Virus record (IMG/VR): IMGVR_UViG_3300030090_003481 | Location: 31,092 to 95,091 of that record | DNA: 64,000 nt | DNA from: a virus | Direction: 5' to 3' (one strand) | Shown here: positions 54,518 through 60,699 of the stretch, piece after piece | Numbering within the stretch: position 1 is the first letter of the stretch | Layout of the letters: each line of letters starts with the position of its first letter | The notes under the pieces: model-generated | What the model was told of the DNA's origin: nothing | Databases searched by the model: none | Seen by the model: the letters and a program-made list of their open reading frames with translations, nothing else | Program-made: the position numbers and the translations under genes

Positions 54518-54540
54518 TGAACAGTTTGAATACATGTTCA
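54518..54540 (-). terminator. Hairpin after the 54552-54836 early gene
   Basis: TGAACA (54518-54523) pairs with TGTTCA (54535-54540) with an 11-base loop. It stands 12 bases past the stop of the gene upstream on the - strand. The stem is short; it is listed because the same arrangement repeats after neighbouring early genes. Confidence 0.4.
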
Positions 54541-54551
54541 GGTATTGTGTT

Positions 54552-54836
54552 TTAATCTCTTGGAAAGACTTTAACTGTTAATTCTTTCCCACCTTTTGGT
54601 AAAGGTTGAGAATGATAAACATGATAAGGACCTTGTCCAACATATCTTTTTAGTTTATCAGTGTAATGTTTTAATTCATCTAGTTTCTCAGATGTACATG
54701 GAGCTTTATCTCCTTGTTTATGACATGCATCTACTAGTTGTAATATATCATCTATTGTATCTAAATGAAATCCAACATGATCAAAATCAGTTGGTCCTTC
54801 TGTATCAAATGATGTAAATTGTTTTTCTTTGGTCAT
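54552..54836 (-). CDS. Unknown early protein
   Basis: A 94-residue protein with an N-terminal acidic helix (FDTEGPTDFDHVGFHLDTIDDILQLVDACH) and a middle Lys-rich helix. The leader contains TAAATTGAATAA (- strand) exactly 29 to 40 bases before the ATG, the same spacing as for the gene at 53530. No family is recognised. Confidence 0.5.
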   Translation of the reverse strand: MTKEKQFTSFDTEGPTDFDHVGFHLDTIDDILQLVDACHKQGDKAPCTSEKLDELKHYTDKLKRYVGQGPYHVYHSQPLPKGGKELTVKVFPRD

Positions 54837-54886
54837 TTGTTTACCTAATTGGTATTTAAATTAATTATTCAATTTAGTTTTATTAT

Positions 54887-54946
54887 ACCAAGACCACGAC
54901 ACAGACTATCTCTAGTCTGGTCGTAATACTTGTTGTTAGTCTTGGT
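54887..54946 (-). ncRNA. Nested hairpin element in the early operon
   Basis: ACCAAGAC (54887-54894) pairs with GTCTTGGT (54939-54946), enclosing a second hairpin: ACGAC-A-CAGACTA (54896-54908) with TAGTCTG-GTCGT (54913-54924). That inner stem has 12 pairs with one bulged A and a four-base loop. A third short hairpin (54967-54980) follows. No gene of useful length fits. It could be a noncoding RNA, a processing site or a termination signal for the gene at 54983. Confidence 0.5.
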
Positions 54947-54982
54947 CTCCCACTCATCCACAGTGTACAACAGAAGTTGTGT

Positions 54983-55429
54983 CTAATCTTCCCATAATCT
55001 TTGTTGTTTCTTTAACATTTGGAATGTTTGTTCTCCCTCATTTAAAGATTTTTGTTCTCCTTCTAGTTGTAGTGCTTTGAGTCGTCTTGTCAATATCATA
55101 CACTCTTGCTTTAATTGTGTAAATATTGATCGTTGTAAACTATAAAAGTTAATTACATTAGAATACTTAATCCTATGTGTCATATTAATGTAACATTGAC
55201 CTTTACTATTTCTAAACTGATGACACCAAGTGTTCTGAGACTCTTGTTTTTCTGTAATTAGTTTAGATGATTTACGACAATTCGTTACGTTATCGAATAA
55301 ATTAGATGGTATTCTAATTGTATAACCAAATACAATAGAGTTCTCATCAAATTTCAAATCCAGTGCCTTTTGTTTTACGTGGATAGGCCCTGATATTTCT
55401 TCTCTCCACAGTTTACTGTTTGTTGACAT
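54983..55429 (-). CDS. Unknown early protein
   Basis: A 148-residue basic protein with a Cys-bearing middle (NCRKSSKLITEKQES, NTWCHQFRNSKGQCYIN) and a helical C terminus with a Glu/Gln-rich tail. There is no membrane helix. The region upstream is a 570-base noncoding stretch with direct repeats that may control it. No family is recognised. Confidence 0.5.
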   Translation of the reverse strand: MSTNSKLWREEISGPIHVKQKALDLKFDENSIVFGYTIRIPSNLFDNVTNCRKSSKLITEKQESQNTWCHQFRNSKGQCYINMTHRIKYSNVINFYSLQRSIFTQLKQECMILTRRLKALQLEGEQKSLNEGEQTFQMLKKQQRLWED

Positions 55430-55995
55430 TTTATTATAAAGTTTGATTAGTACAAAACAAGTAAGAACTCAAACAGTATCAAATCTTATACCTTAACTTA
55501 GTTACGACAATAAATAAATAGTATTATAAGACTTGACACTGAATATGGATGAGTTCATACATTTGTCTACATTTACTAACAAACTTGTGACTTAGGTCGA
55601 CATCTCTTACCCTGTACTATAAAGTAAATGTAGATGACGGTAACTAATTAATCTCAGACTGACCTGGCACTCAATCTGTGCTTAGTCTATCCTTATATCA
55701 TTCGTTACATTCTGTGATCCGTTGGATGTTGGGTTGGATGTGGATACAATAAGTTTTTCGACTTTTGCTATATTGTATAATGTAGGACATAATGTAGTCA
55801 TAGTCATATGTGTACAAAACATGGGTTTGTAGATACCCTTGTGTTCACACACATAAATCATGACAAGTTCTGATTGGGGCGTTTTATTTTGTGTAAGAAT
55901 GGACTTATCTTGTGTAAGAATAAGGCTAGACTTGACTAGAATTGTCCTCTACAGTCCTGTGTAATCGTAGAATTGTCTTGACTTGTCCAGACTTT
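55430..55995 (-). promoter_or_regulatory. Long noncoding early control stretch with direct repeats
   Basis: No convincing large gene is present. TTGTGTAAGAAT occurs at 55889-55900 and again at 55910-55921, 21 bases apart, with a partial third copy (TGTGTAA) at 55958. TAGAATTGTC occurs at 55937-55946 and 55968-55977. This spaced set lies just downstream of the terminator at 55996 and upstream of the early genes, so it may hold operators or iterons. A 46-codon ORF at 55682-55822 (- strand) is the only possible small gene. Confidence 0.45.
55682..55822 (-). CDS. Possible 46-residue protein
   Basis: An ATG at 55822 opens a 46-codon frame (begins MFCTHMTMTTLCP) ending at TAA 55682. It is Thr/Asn-rich with no motif. 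It sits in an otherwise noncoding control stretch and has no overlap with a neighbour, so support is weak. It is listed so that the stretch is fully described. Confidence 0.25.
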   Translation of the reverse strand: MFCTHMTMTTLCPTLYNIAKVEKLIVSTSNPTSNGSQNVTNDIRID

Positions 55996-56045
55996 TAAAA
56001 AAAGGAGTAGACTGGTGTCTTCGAATCACCTTAATGTCTACTCCT
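55996..56045 (-). terminator. Strong intrinsic terminator of the 56074-56310 gene
   Basis: AGGAGTAGAC (56003-56012) pairs with GTCTACTCCT (56036-56045), a 10-bp stem, and GGTG/CACC (56014-56017 and 56027-56030) extends it inside. On the - strand it is followed by an eight-T run (55996-56003). It lies 29 bases past the stop of the 56074 gene. It isolates that gene as its own short transcript. Confidence 0.85.
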
Positions 56046-56073
56046 ATGTGTTGACTAGTGTACTACTAAGTTA

Positions 56074-56310
56074 CTACTTAGAAGATACACGGATCGTCTT
56101 CCCTGTTGATAGAGTGTTTAGTTTCTCAGCAGTAGCAAAGACAGAGTATGCCTCACCATCTGAGAAATCTTCTACACCTTCATCACACTTCTCGTTGAGT
56201 ATTACAACAGTGTATGAACGACCATCTGATGCAGTCTGAACCACAGGTGACTCACATCTTTCTTGGTCTTCATTAACGAAGGAAGAAATCGTTCCAATAA
56301 CATATCCCAT
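56074..56310 (-). CDS. First early-arm protein, small beta-rich (unknown)
   Basis: I choose the ATG at 56310 (78 residues, begins MGYVIGTISSFV) over a TTG eight codons upstream. The sequence alternates beta strands (RSYTVVILNEKC, EAYSVFATAEKL, GKTIRVSSK) and has two Cys. It is the first gene of the - strand arm and ends in a strong terminator, so it forms a single-gene transcript likely to be expressed very early. The function is unknown; a host-targeting factor is a fair guess. Confidence 0.5.
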   Translation of the reverse strand: MGYVIGTISSFVNEDQERCESPVVQTASDGRSYTVVILNEKCDEGVEDFSDGEAYSVFATAEKLNTLSTGKTIRVSSK

Positions 56311-56730
56311 AATCGTATAGTTATTAGTCCCCAATATTGAATGTTCTCACACTACATGAGGTTACATTTTTTGGTACGGGGGGATGTTCCGTCCAAAGTT
56401 TTGACGGGGAGTTATTTTCTGTGTGGGTCATGACCTCGAACACATTTTTATTTTTTTTATTTTAAAAAATTTTTTTATATTATTTTTTTTATTTATCTTT
56501 GCATATCATTAGTTATATACTAAGACACATCGCCAAGAGAATAAAGGATATGAAGCGGTGCAACTACGTCCTATGGTATATACAATACATACTATATACC
56601 AACACTGTTCTTAATTGAGCAGCTACAAAAGATCTTAGGTGATCTCTTCATTGAAGTTCTGGGAAAATTCAAACGACACAAAAATTTGGGGAGGGGAATA
56701 AGGTGTCGTGACTAAAAAATCTAAAAATAG
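56311..56730. other. Divergent control region between early and packaging arms
   Basis: No gene of useful length fits these 420 bases. They hold a G-run (about 56378-56383) next to the hairpin CCGT-CAAA/TTTG-ACGG (56389-56407), a nearly pure A/T tract (about 56446-56495), a TATCTTTG box at 56494-56501 without a clear -33 partner, the 9-bp hairpin at 56574-56601, and ACGACAC/GTGTCGT (56673-56679 and 56703-56709) enclosing GGGGAGGGG. The layout suggests divergent promoters and perhaps a small RNA or an origin. Confidence 0.5.
56574..56601 (+). ncRNA. 9-bp hairpin, possible small RNA
   Basis: TGGTATATA (56574-56582) pairs perfectly with TATATACCA (56593-56601) around a 10-base loop. It lies about 70 bases after the TATCTTTG box, so it could be part of an RNA starting near 56508. 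There is no T run after it. The strand shown follows that box, and its transcription is unproven. Confidence 0.35.
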
Positions 56731-56761
56731 TTGTATAATTGAAATAAAAGTTATATCTTTG
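56731..56761 (+). promoter_or_regulatory. Bacteroidota-type promoter for the packaging arm (TTG-N20-TATCTTTG)
   Basis: TTG at 56731-56733 and TATCTTTG at 56754-56761 have 20 bases between them, as in Bacteroidota promoters. Transcription would begin near 56768, some 25 bases before the TTG start at 56793. It is the only well-formed promoter in the divergent region and points to the packaging genes. Confidence 0.8.
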
Positions 56762-56792
56762 TACCATTGAATATGTATAGATATATGATATT

Positions 56793-57152
56793 TTGAAAAG
56801 AGTAAAAGCGGATACACTAGATAGAAAAGAATTCTATCCTAAGTATCTGAAATTGGTTAATGTAATATTACCAAAACCACTAACAACAAAGGAGATTGAG
56901 ATATTATCTGCTTTTATGGAGTTACAGGGTGATGCTATCGAAGATGATAGGTTTGGTACACAAGCTCGTAAGTTAGTGAGAGCAAAGTTTGGGTTTAAGA
57001 CTTACTCTAATATAGACAACTATATTAAGTTTTTTAAAAACAAGGGGGTTTTAATTAAGGAAGGTGATAAATTAAAAATTAACAGGAGGATTTTTATACC
57101 CAAAACTGAGAAAGAAGTAGAATTAACGTTTAAATTTAAATTAACAGACTAA
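56793..57152 (+). CDS. Small winged-helix-like protein at the head of the packaging operon
   Basis: A 119-residue protein starting with TTG at 56793; an in-frame stop at 56778-56780 rules out an ATG upstream. Residues 30-95 (LTTKEIEILSAFMELQGD..., FGFKTYSNIDNYIKFFKNKGVLIKEGDKLKIN) read as a winged helix: helix, turn, recognition helix and wing. It is the first gene after the host-type promoter, so it may regulate the late arm. Its stop shares one base with the next ATG. The regulatory role is inferred. Confidence 0.6.
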   Translation: MKRVKADTLDRKEFYPKYLKLVNVILPKPLTTKEIEILSAFMELQGDAIEDDRFGTQARKLVRAKFGFKTYSNIDNYIKFFKNKGVLIKEGDKLKINRRIFIPKTEKEVELTFKFKLTD

Positions 57153-57601
57153 TGGCTGGAAAAAATAACTCAGACTTAAAAGCAACAATAGCTTTAAAAA
57201 GTACTAAACTAGAACAAGGAGAGGGGTCTTTAGTGTTTCCTGGTGTAGATATAGATTTTTCTTTAGAAAGAACTTTTTCTATTGATGGAGATCATATATC
57301 ATGGGTAAACATGGATGTAGATAATACAGCTGCTAACAATATATTAACACAAAGAGTAGCTGCTACTGTAGACGCAGAGTCTAGACAGCTATTTTTTGGA
57401 TATAATGCTGGAGACACTGATGTAGTTATAGGTATGTATGATAATAGTGAAACTACTAATCATCCTATTTTATATTTAAAGCCTGGTGAGTGGGCTTTTT
57501 GTCCTTTTAAGTTTGGTCAAGCAACCGATTACTTAAGCGCAAGTGTAGCGTCAGGTACTGGATCTATACAATATGCAATATTTGAATTAGGAGTAAGTTA
57601 G
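57152..57601 (+). CDS. Small beta-sandwich virion protein, paralogue family copy 4
   Basis: A 149-residue member of the same family as 2395, 2857 and 6723, here in the packaging module. It has LFFGYNAGDTDVVIGMYDN in the middle, PGEWAFCPFKFG near residue 110 and SIQYAIFELG near the end. It shares one base with the preceding gene. Having a copy far from the other three shows that the family is used in more than one virion site or has been duplicated within the genome. Confidence 0.7.
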   Translation: MAGKNNSDLKATIALKSTKLEQGEGSLVFPGVDIDFSLERTFSIDGDHISWVNMDVDNTAANNILTQRVAATVDAESRQLFFGYNAGDTDVVIGMYDNSETTNHPILYLKPGEWAFCPFKFGQATDYLSASVASGTGSIQYAIFELGVS

Positions 57602-57609
57602 AATAGATT

Positions 57610-57834
57610 ATGGAATTATTAGGTGTATCAATGGTAGAAACAATTTCTAAGTTGAGAAAAGAATTTGTTACTAATACTGGTAGTAAACCAACATATCTTG
57701 TATTGAATGCTTATACATCATCTACTTTAAGAGAAGAATTAGGGTATGATGATCTATATGATTTAAAGACGTATAAAGGATTAGAAATTGTTTATACGCT
57801 ATCAGAAGATGAAGGATCTATCCGACTTATATAA
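57610..57834 (+). CDS. Small unknown protein
   Basis: A 74-residue protein with a helical first half (VETISKLRKEFVTNTG) and a beta second half (TYLVLNAYTS, LEIVYTLSEDEGSIRLI). It overlaps the HU-like gene by 26 bases. No family is recognised. The overlap and gene order support a real gene in the packaging module. Confidence 0.55.
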   Translation: MELLGVSMVETISKLRKEFVTNTGSKPTYLVLNAYTSSTLREELGYDDLYDLKTYKGLEIVYTLSEDEGSIRLI

Positions 57835-58111
57835 CAAATTAAGTAAAAAATATAACCTCCCCCCATTCGTAATTCAAGGAATTATAACAGATCAATATAG
57901 ATTTATTAAAAAAAACTTGCAGGATTCAAAATTTCCTAATATATTTGTCCACGGATTGGGAAGATTCCAAGTCAAAGACGGCAGATTAGATTGGATGATT
58001 CGTCTTTTGATTGACAGAGTTAAAAACAATCGCATGGATAGAGAAGAAGGTAAAAAAGAAATTTATAAATTATTACAAATTAGACGAAAAAGAAAATATG
58101 GCTCTAAGTAA
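57809..58111 (+). CDS. HU/IHF-like DNA-binding protein
   Basis: A 100-residue protein starting at the ATG 57809; a TTG seven codons upstream is less likely. It opens with a helix pair (LYNKLSKKYNLPPFVIQGIITDQYRFIKK) then PNIFVHGLGRFQVK, the G-x-G-x-F strand typical of HU/IHF folds and of the IHF-like proteins annotated in crAss phages. The C terminus is basic. It would bend or compact DNA, perhaps at packaging. It overlaps both neighbours. Confidence 0.7.
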   Translation: MKDLSDLYNKLSKKYNLPPFVIQGIITDQYRFIKKNLQDSKFPNIFVHGLGRFQVKDGRLDWMIRLLIDRVKNNRMDREEGKKEIYKLLQIRRKRKYGSK

Positions 58112-58313
58112 AGAAAAATTAATTATAGCAATCGACTATTGGAAACTAGAAAAGCTAAAACATATGGAAGCTTTAGAAGATATAATAGAAGAATCTGTAG
58201 ACGAAGAGCCTAATCTTAGTCGTATAAATGAAATGACATCTATATCTAAAAGTTTAGATGATATAGATCTTGTAATAAGTAGAATAAATCAATTATTAAT
58301 TAATACTAAATAA
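58098..58313 (+). CDS. Small helical unknown protein
   Basis: I choose the ATG at 58098, which overlaps the HU-like gene by 14 bases, rather than a start at 58011 that would overlap it by 101. The 71-residue protein is a helical, acidic chain (EKLIIAIDYWKLEKLKHMEALEDIIEE...DIDLVISRINQLL), probably a helical hairpin or coiled coil. No family is recognised. Confidence 0.55.
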   Translation: MALSKEKLIIAIDYWKLEKLKHMEALEDIIEESVDEEPNLSRINEMTSISKSLDDIDLVISRINQLLINTK

Positions 58314-58315
58314 AA

Positions 58316-58561
58316 ATGGCAGACGAAAAAGTGATCAACATGGATCCAAACATGATGGCTCAAGGACCTTCAAAAGAAGAAATTGAGTTACAAAAAAAAG
58401 TATGGTTAACAGACCATCAAATGAGAAAAGCTGATATTATAACTAGAGCTTTATCTGTAGGAACGCATAAAGATGCATCTGATGATATGAAACTATTTTC
58501 AGAAGATCAGCGTAATGAATTAGAAGGAAAAGTATTTGATATATTAAACAATTTAGACTAA
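58316..58561 (+). CDS. Small acidic unknown protein
   Basis: An 81-residue acidic, helical protein with a Met-rich start (MDPNMMAQGPSKEE) and a C-terminal helix (DQRNELEGKVFDILNNLD). It shares one base with the next gene. No family is recognised. It is one of several small genes ahead of the terminase. Confidence 0.55.
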   Translation: MADEKVINMDPNMMAQGPSKEEIELQKKVWLTDHQMRKADIITRALSVGTHKDASDDMKLFSEDQRNELEGKVFDILNNLD

Positions 58562-58779
58562 TGTCAAAACTAAAATCAGATATTACTAGTGAATATATAA
58601 ATATGACGTTTTGCGCTACTTGTAAAAAATGTCCAGCTATTCATATTGCTAAAGATAATGATATTATTACTATTGGAGGCGAAGAAGAAGGCTATACAAA
58701 ATTTACAAAAGAGCAATTTTTATTATTTATTGAGCAAATTAAAAAAGGAACATTCGATGGGTATATTAAAAAACATTAA
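58561..58779 (+). CDS. Small protein with Cys motif
   Basis: A 72-residue protein with CATCKKC near residues 18-24, a possible half of a zinc site, followed by a beta strand (IAKDNDIITIGGEEEG) and a helix (FTKEQFLLFIEQIKK). It overlaps the zinc-ribbon gene by 23 bases. The Cys arrangement may need a partner to bind metal. The function is unknown. Confidence 0.55.
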   Translation: MSKLKSDITSEYINMTFCATCKKCPAIHIAKDNDIITIGGEEEGYTKFTKEQFLLFIEQIKKGTFDGYIKKH

Positions 58780-59107
58780 AGATGGTTGGGGTAACTATAT
58801 AAAATCCCAATCACCAGAAGGATTACCAGAAGAGATAGAAAGATTAGCTGAAGGACGTGCTAATATATGTGCATCTTGTCCTGAGTTAACAGAATCTGAA
58901 CTTTTTAGATGGGTAGATCGTGTTGTTAACAACAATGGAAGCGAAATGTTGCGAAGAGTAAAAGAAGCTTACCGTAAAGAAGAAGATATTCCAGAATCTT
59001 TGAAAGATGAGAACTGGGAAAAGAGATATAAATGCGGTCAATGTGGATGTGCTTTTCCAGCTAATGTTTATGCACCTAAAAAGAAGTGTCCTTTAGGTAA
59101 ATGGTAA
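58757..59107 (+). CDS. Zinc-ribbon protein ahead of the terminase
   Basis: I choose ATG 58757 (116 residues) over a start at 58646 that would place 111 more bases inside the previous gene. The C terminus holds CGQCGCAFPANVYAPKKKC, and CASC stands near residue 38. Four or more Cys could bind one or two zincs. A long helix lies between them. It may be a small terminase-like or adaptor factor, but no family is recognised. Confidence 0.6.
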   Translation: MGILKNIKDGWGNYIKSQSPEGLPEEIERLAEGRANICASCPELTESELFRWVDRVVNNNGSEMLRRVKEAYRKEEDIPESLKDENWEKRYKCGQCGCAFPANVYAPKKKCPLGKW

Positions 59108-59114
59108 TAAGAAA

Positions 59115-59666
59115 TTGAAATATTTATTTGATTTAAAAGATCGTAAAGTTACATTCTCTCCCCAAGCTCTGATGATACCAGAGTTAAAAACGATTTGGGA
59201 TGCTGATAAAACAAAAGAAAAAGTAGAAGCAGTCAAAAAACTCTCTTATATTTACTTCTTGTGTGACTACAAATCTCCTTATGTTTTATCAGTACCTCCT
59301 GAATTGGTAGGAGCTACTGTTGCTCGTGATTTTTTAAAAGATGAGGAATATCTTCCTTGTCCAATGGTTTCTGCAGCTATTGATAAATATAGAGAGTTAC
59401 AACAAACTCCTTCTATGGGATTATTAGAAGCAGCAACAATTACAATTCACAAATTATCTTCTTATTTACGTTCAGTTGATTTATCAGAAAGAGATAAAGC
59501 TGGAAAACCTGTATATAAACCATCAGATGTTACAAATTCTCTTAAAAGTATAGGAGGAATTGTAGAATCTATGGCTAAAGTTAAAGATCAAATAGAAAAA
59601 GAAACTGTAGCACAGGGTAAATTAAGAGGACAAAGAAAAAAGGGTAATAGAGAAGATCCAAGATAA
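59115..59666 (+). CDS. Packaging-module protein, possible small terminase
   Basis: A 183-residue protein starting with TTG at 59115; there is no in-frame ATG upstream before a stop. Its middle and end (PSMGLLEAATITIHKLSSYLRSVDLSE...KPSDVTNSLKSIGGIVESMAKVKDQIEK) are helical and the tail is basic (GKLRGQRKKGNREDPR). A basic, helical protein a few genes before TerL suggests a small terminase or a DNA-binding packaging factor, but I do not recognise a defined family. The small terminase idea is inference. Confidence 0.5.
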   Translation: MKYLFDLKDRKVTFSPQALMIPELKTIWDADKTKEKVEAVKKLSYIYFLCDYKSPYVLSVPPELVGATVARDFLKDEEYLPCPMVSAAIDKYRELQQTPSMGLLEAATITIHKLSSYLRSVDLSERDKAGKPVYKPSDVTNSLKSIGGIVESMAKVKDQIEKETVAQGKLRGQRKKGNREDPR

Positions 59667-59846
59667 ATGGCCTTTATAAGACGATTGAATAGTGCTATAC
59701 AGAGATTAGGTTTTTGTTTAAGAAAGTTTAAAACAACTTCTTTTGCAAAAAAAATTCACTATCTTTGTAAAAAAATACGTATGATGCGGAAGGTTGATGG
59801 TGTCCGCAGAAGCAAATATTGGTACGACTACGACAGAAATAAGTAG
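59667..59846 (+). CDS. Small basic protein (59 residues)
   Basis: An ATG at 59667 directly follows the previous TAA and opens a 59-codon frame ending in TAG 59846. The product is rich in Arg and Lys (FIRRLNSAIQRLG, KKIRMMRKVDGVRRSKYWYDYDRNK) and ends with Tyr/Trp. A TATCTTTG box at 59760 lies inside it, so some of the sequence may instead serve a promoter. The zero-base gap from the preceding gene is the best support. Confidence 0.5.
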   Translation: MAFIRRLNSAIQRLGFCLRKFKTTSFAKKIHYLCKKIRMMRKVDGVRRSKYWYDYDRNK

Positions 59847-59848
59847 TA

Positions 59849-59923
59849 CAGAAAGAGAGAAAAACGTCTTATAGGGGAGGCCTGAGAGAATGTTTAGGGT
59901 TTTGGATCCACTCTCTTTTTCTG
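59849..59923 (+). promoter_or_regulatory. Structured leader before the endolysin gene
   Basis: CAGAAAGAGAG (59849-59859) can pair with CTCTCTTTTTCTG (59911-59923). An alternative is GAGAG (59884-59888) with CTCTC (59911-59915), followed by five T, as in a terminator. TGGATCCA (59903-59910) is a palindrome. These mutually exclusive folds before the lysin at 59940 resemble an attenuator, but the stems are short. Confidence 0.4.
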
Positions 59924-59939
59924 AAATAAAAATAAGAAT

Positions 59940-60413
59940 ATGAAAAAAATAAGTGAACATATAAGTTATAAAGAAGCAACTACAAGTGCAACAGGTCTTA
60001 GATTAGGACTAGATAATACTCCTAATGCAGAGCAATTAAAATGCATGCATGAAATAGCAGAGTTTTTATTTGAACCTTTAAGAGAATGGGTAGGCGGTCC
60101 TATAAAAATCACTAGCATGTTTAGAGGAAGACCTGTAAACACAGCTATAGGTGGTTCTAAAAATTCACAACATATGAAAGGTCAAGCTTTAGACTTAGAT
60201 GACACTTTTGGATATAAGACAAATGCAGAAATGTATCATTATATAAAAGATAATCTAGACTTTGATCAGTTAATATGGGAATTTGGTGATGATGAAAACC
60301 CTAATTGGATACATGTTAGTTATGTAACTCATAGACCTAATAGAAAAAAATTAACAATTGCCTATAGAGATTCTAAAGGTAAAACTAAGTATAAACATGA
60401 AGAACATAAATAA
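59940..60413 (+). CDS. M15-family peptidase, endolysin
   Basis: A 157-residue protein. SQHMKGQALDLD has His78 and Asp85, and WIHVSY has His125, completing the zinc site of the M15 peptidases (VanY/L-Ala-D-Glu type). It starts with KISEHISYKEATTSATGLRLGLDN, a typical endolysin lead-in. It would cut cross-bridges in peptidoglycan for lysis. There is no signal peptide, so a holin would be needed; no clear holin is next to it. It stands right before TerL genes, and the structured leader at 59849 may control it. Confidence 0.85.
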   Translation: MKKISEHISYKEATTSATGLRLGLDNTPNAEQLKCMHEIAEFLFEPLREWVGGPIKITSMFRGRPVNTAIGGSKNSQHMKGQALDLDDTFGYKTNAEMYHYIKDNLDFDQLIWEFGDDENPNWIHVSYVTHRPNRKKLTIAYRDSKGKTKYKHEEHK

Positions 60414-60414
60414 T

Positions 60415-60699
60415 ATGACTGAATCAGAAAGGTTTATCGCAGATCAAGAAATTGCGGATAAAGCACTTAATAATGCATATCAATTAATAATAGGTACAGT
60501 AACCTTAGAAGATTTATTTTTAAAAGCAGAAAAAGGAAGTAAACTTGATGCTGAAGTCTATTTACCTTTTGATCCGTACCACGGAATACCACATGATTGT
60601 ATAGATATACTTATGGATCATTTTATCTATACAGAAGAATATGAAAAATGCGCTGAATTATTAAAAGTAAAAAAAGAATTAGAAGGTGAGAAAAGTTAA
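60415..60699 (+). CDS. Small unknown protein between lysin and terminase
   Basis: I choose ATG 60415 (94 residues, MTESERFIADQE), one base after the lysin stop, although an ATG six codons upstream at 60397 is possible. The sequence is helical with an acidic second half (FDPYHGIPHDCIDILMDHFIYTEEYEKCAELL). No family is recognised. It overlaps the 43-residue ORF at 60686 by 14 bases. Confidence 0.55.
   Translation: MTESERFIADQEIADKALNNAYQLIIGTVTLEDLFLKAEKGSKLDAEVYLPFDPYHGIPHDCIDILMDHFIYTEEYEKCAELLKVKKELEGEKS

Noticed and set aside
54888-54962. A 24-codon ORF over the compound hairpin
   Set aside because: Its codons follow the paired stems and its length gives no support; the RNA structure explains the sequence better.
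56003-56045. A tRNA-like fold (arms and TTCGAAT)
   Set aside because: There is no clover-leaf or acceptor end; the 10-bp stem with eight T on the - strand fits a terminator better.
56549-56617. A 22-codon ORF (MKRCNYVLW...) in the divergent region
   Set aside because: It is too short, has no coupling with a neighbour and sits over the 9-bp hairpin.
56635-56817. A 60-codon frame on the - strand in the divergent region
   Set aside because: It would cover the promoter and the start of the 56793 gene, and the product is a Phe/Ile-rich antisense-like sequence without a motif.
56794-57000. An ATG start for the 56793 gene
   Set aside because: An in-frame stop at 56778 precedes the TTG, and the first in-frame downstream ATG would remove much of the conserved-looking N-terminal half.
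58011-58097. An early start for the 58098 gene
   Set aside because: It would lie deep inside the HU-like gene; the ATG at 58098 gives a normal 14-base overlap.
58646-58756. An early start for the zinc-ribbon gene
   Set aside because: The extra residues are Leu/Lys-rich shadow of the 58561 frame; the ATG at 58757 gives a 23-base overlap.
60358-60414. An early TTG start for the 60415 gene
   Set aside because: It lies inside the lysin frame and an ATG is available one base after the lysin stop.
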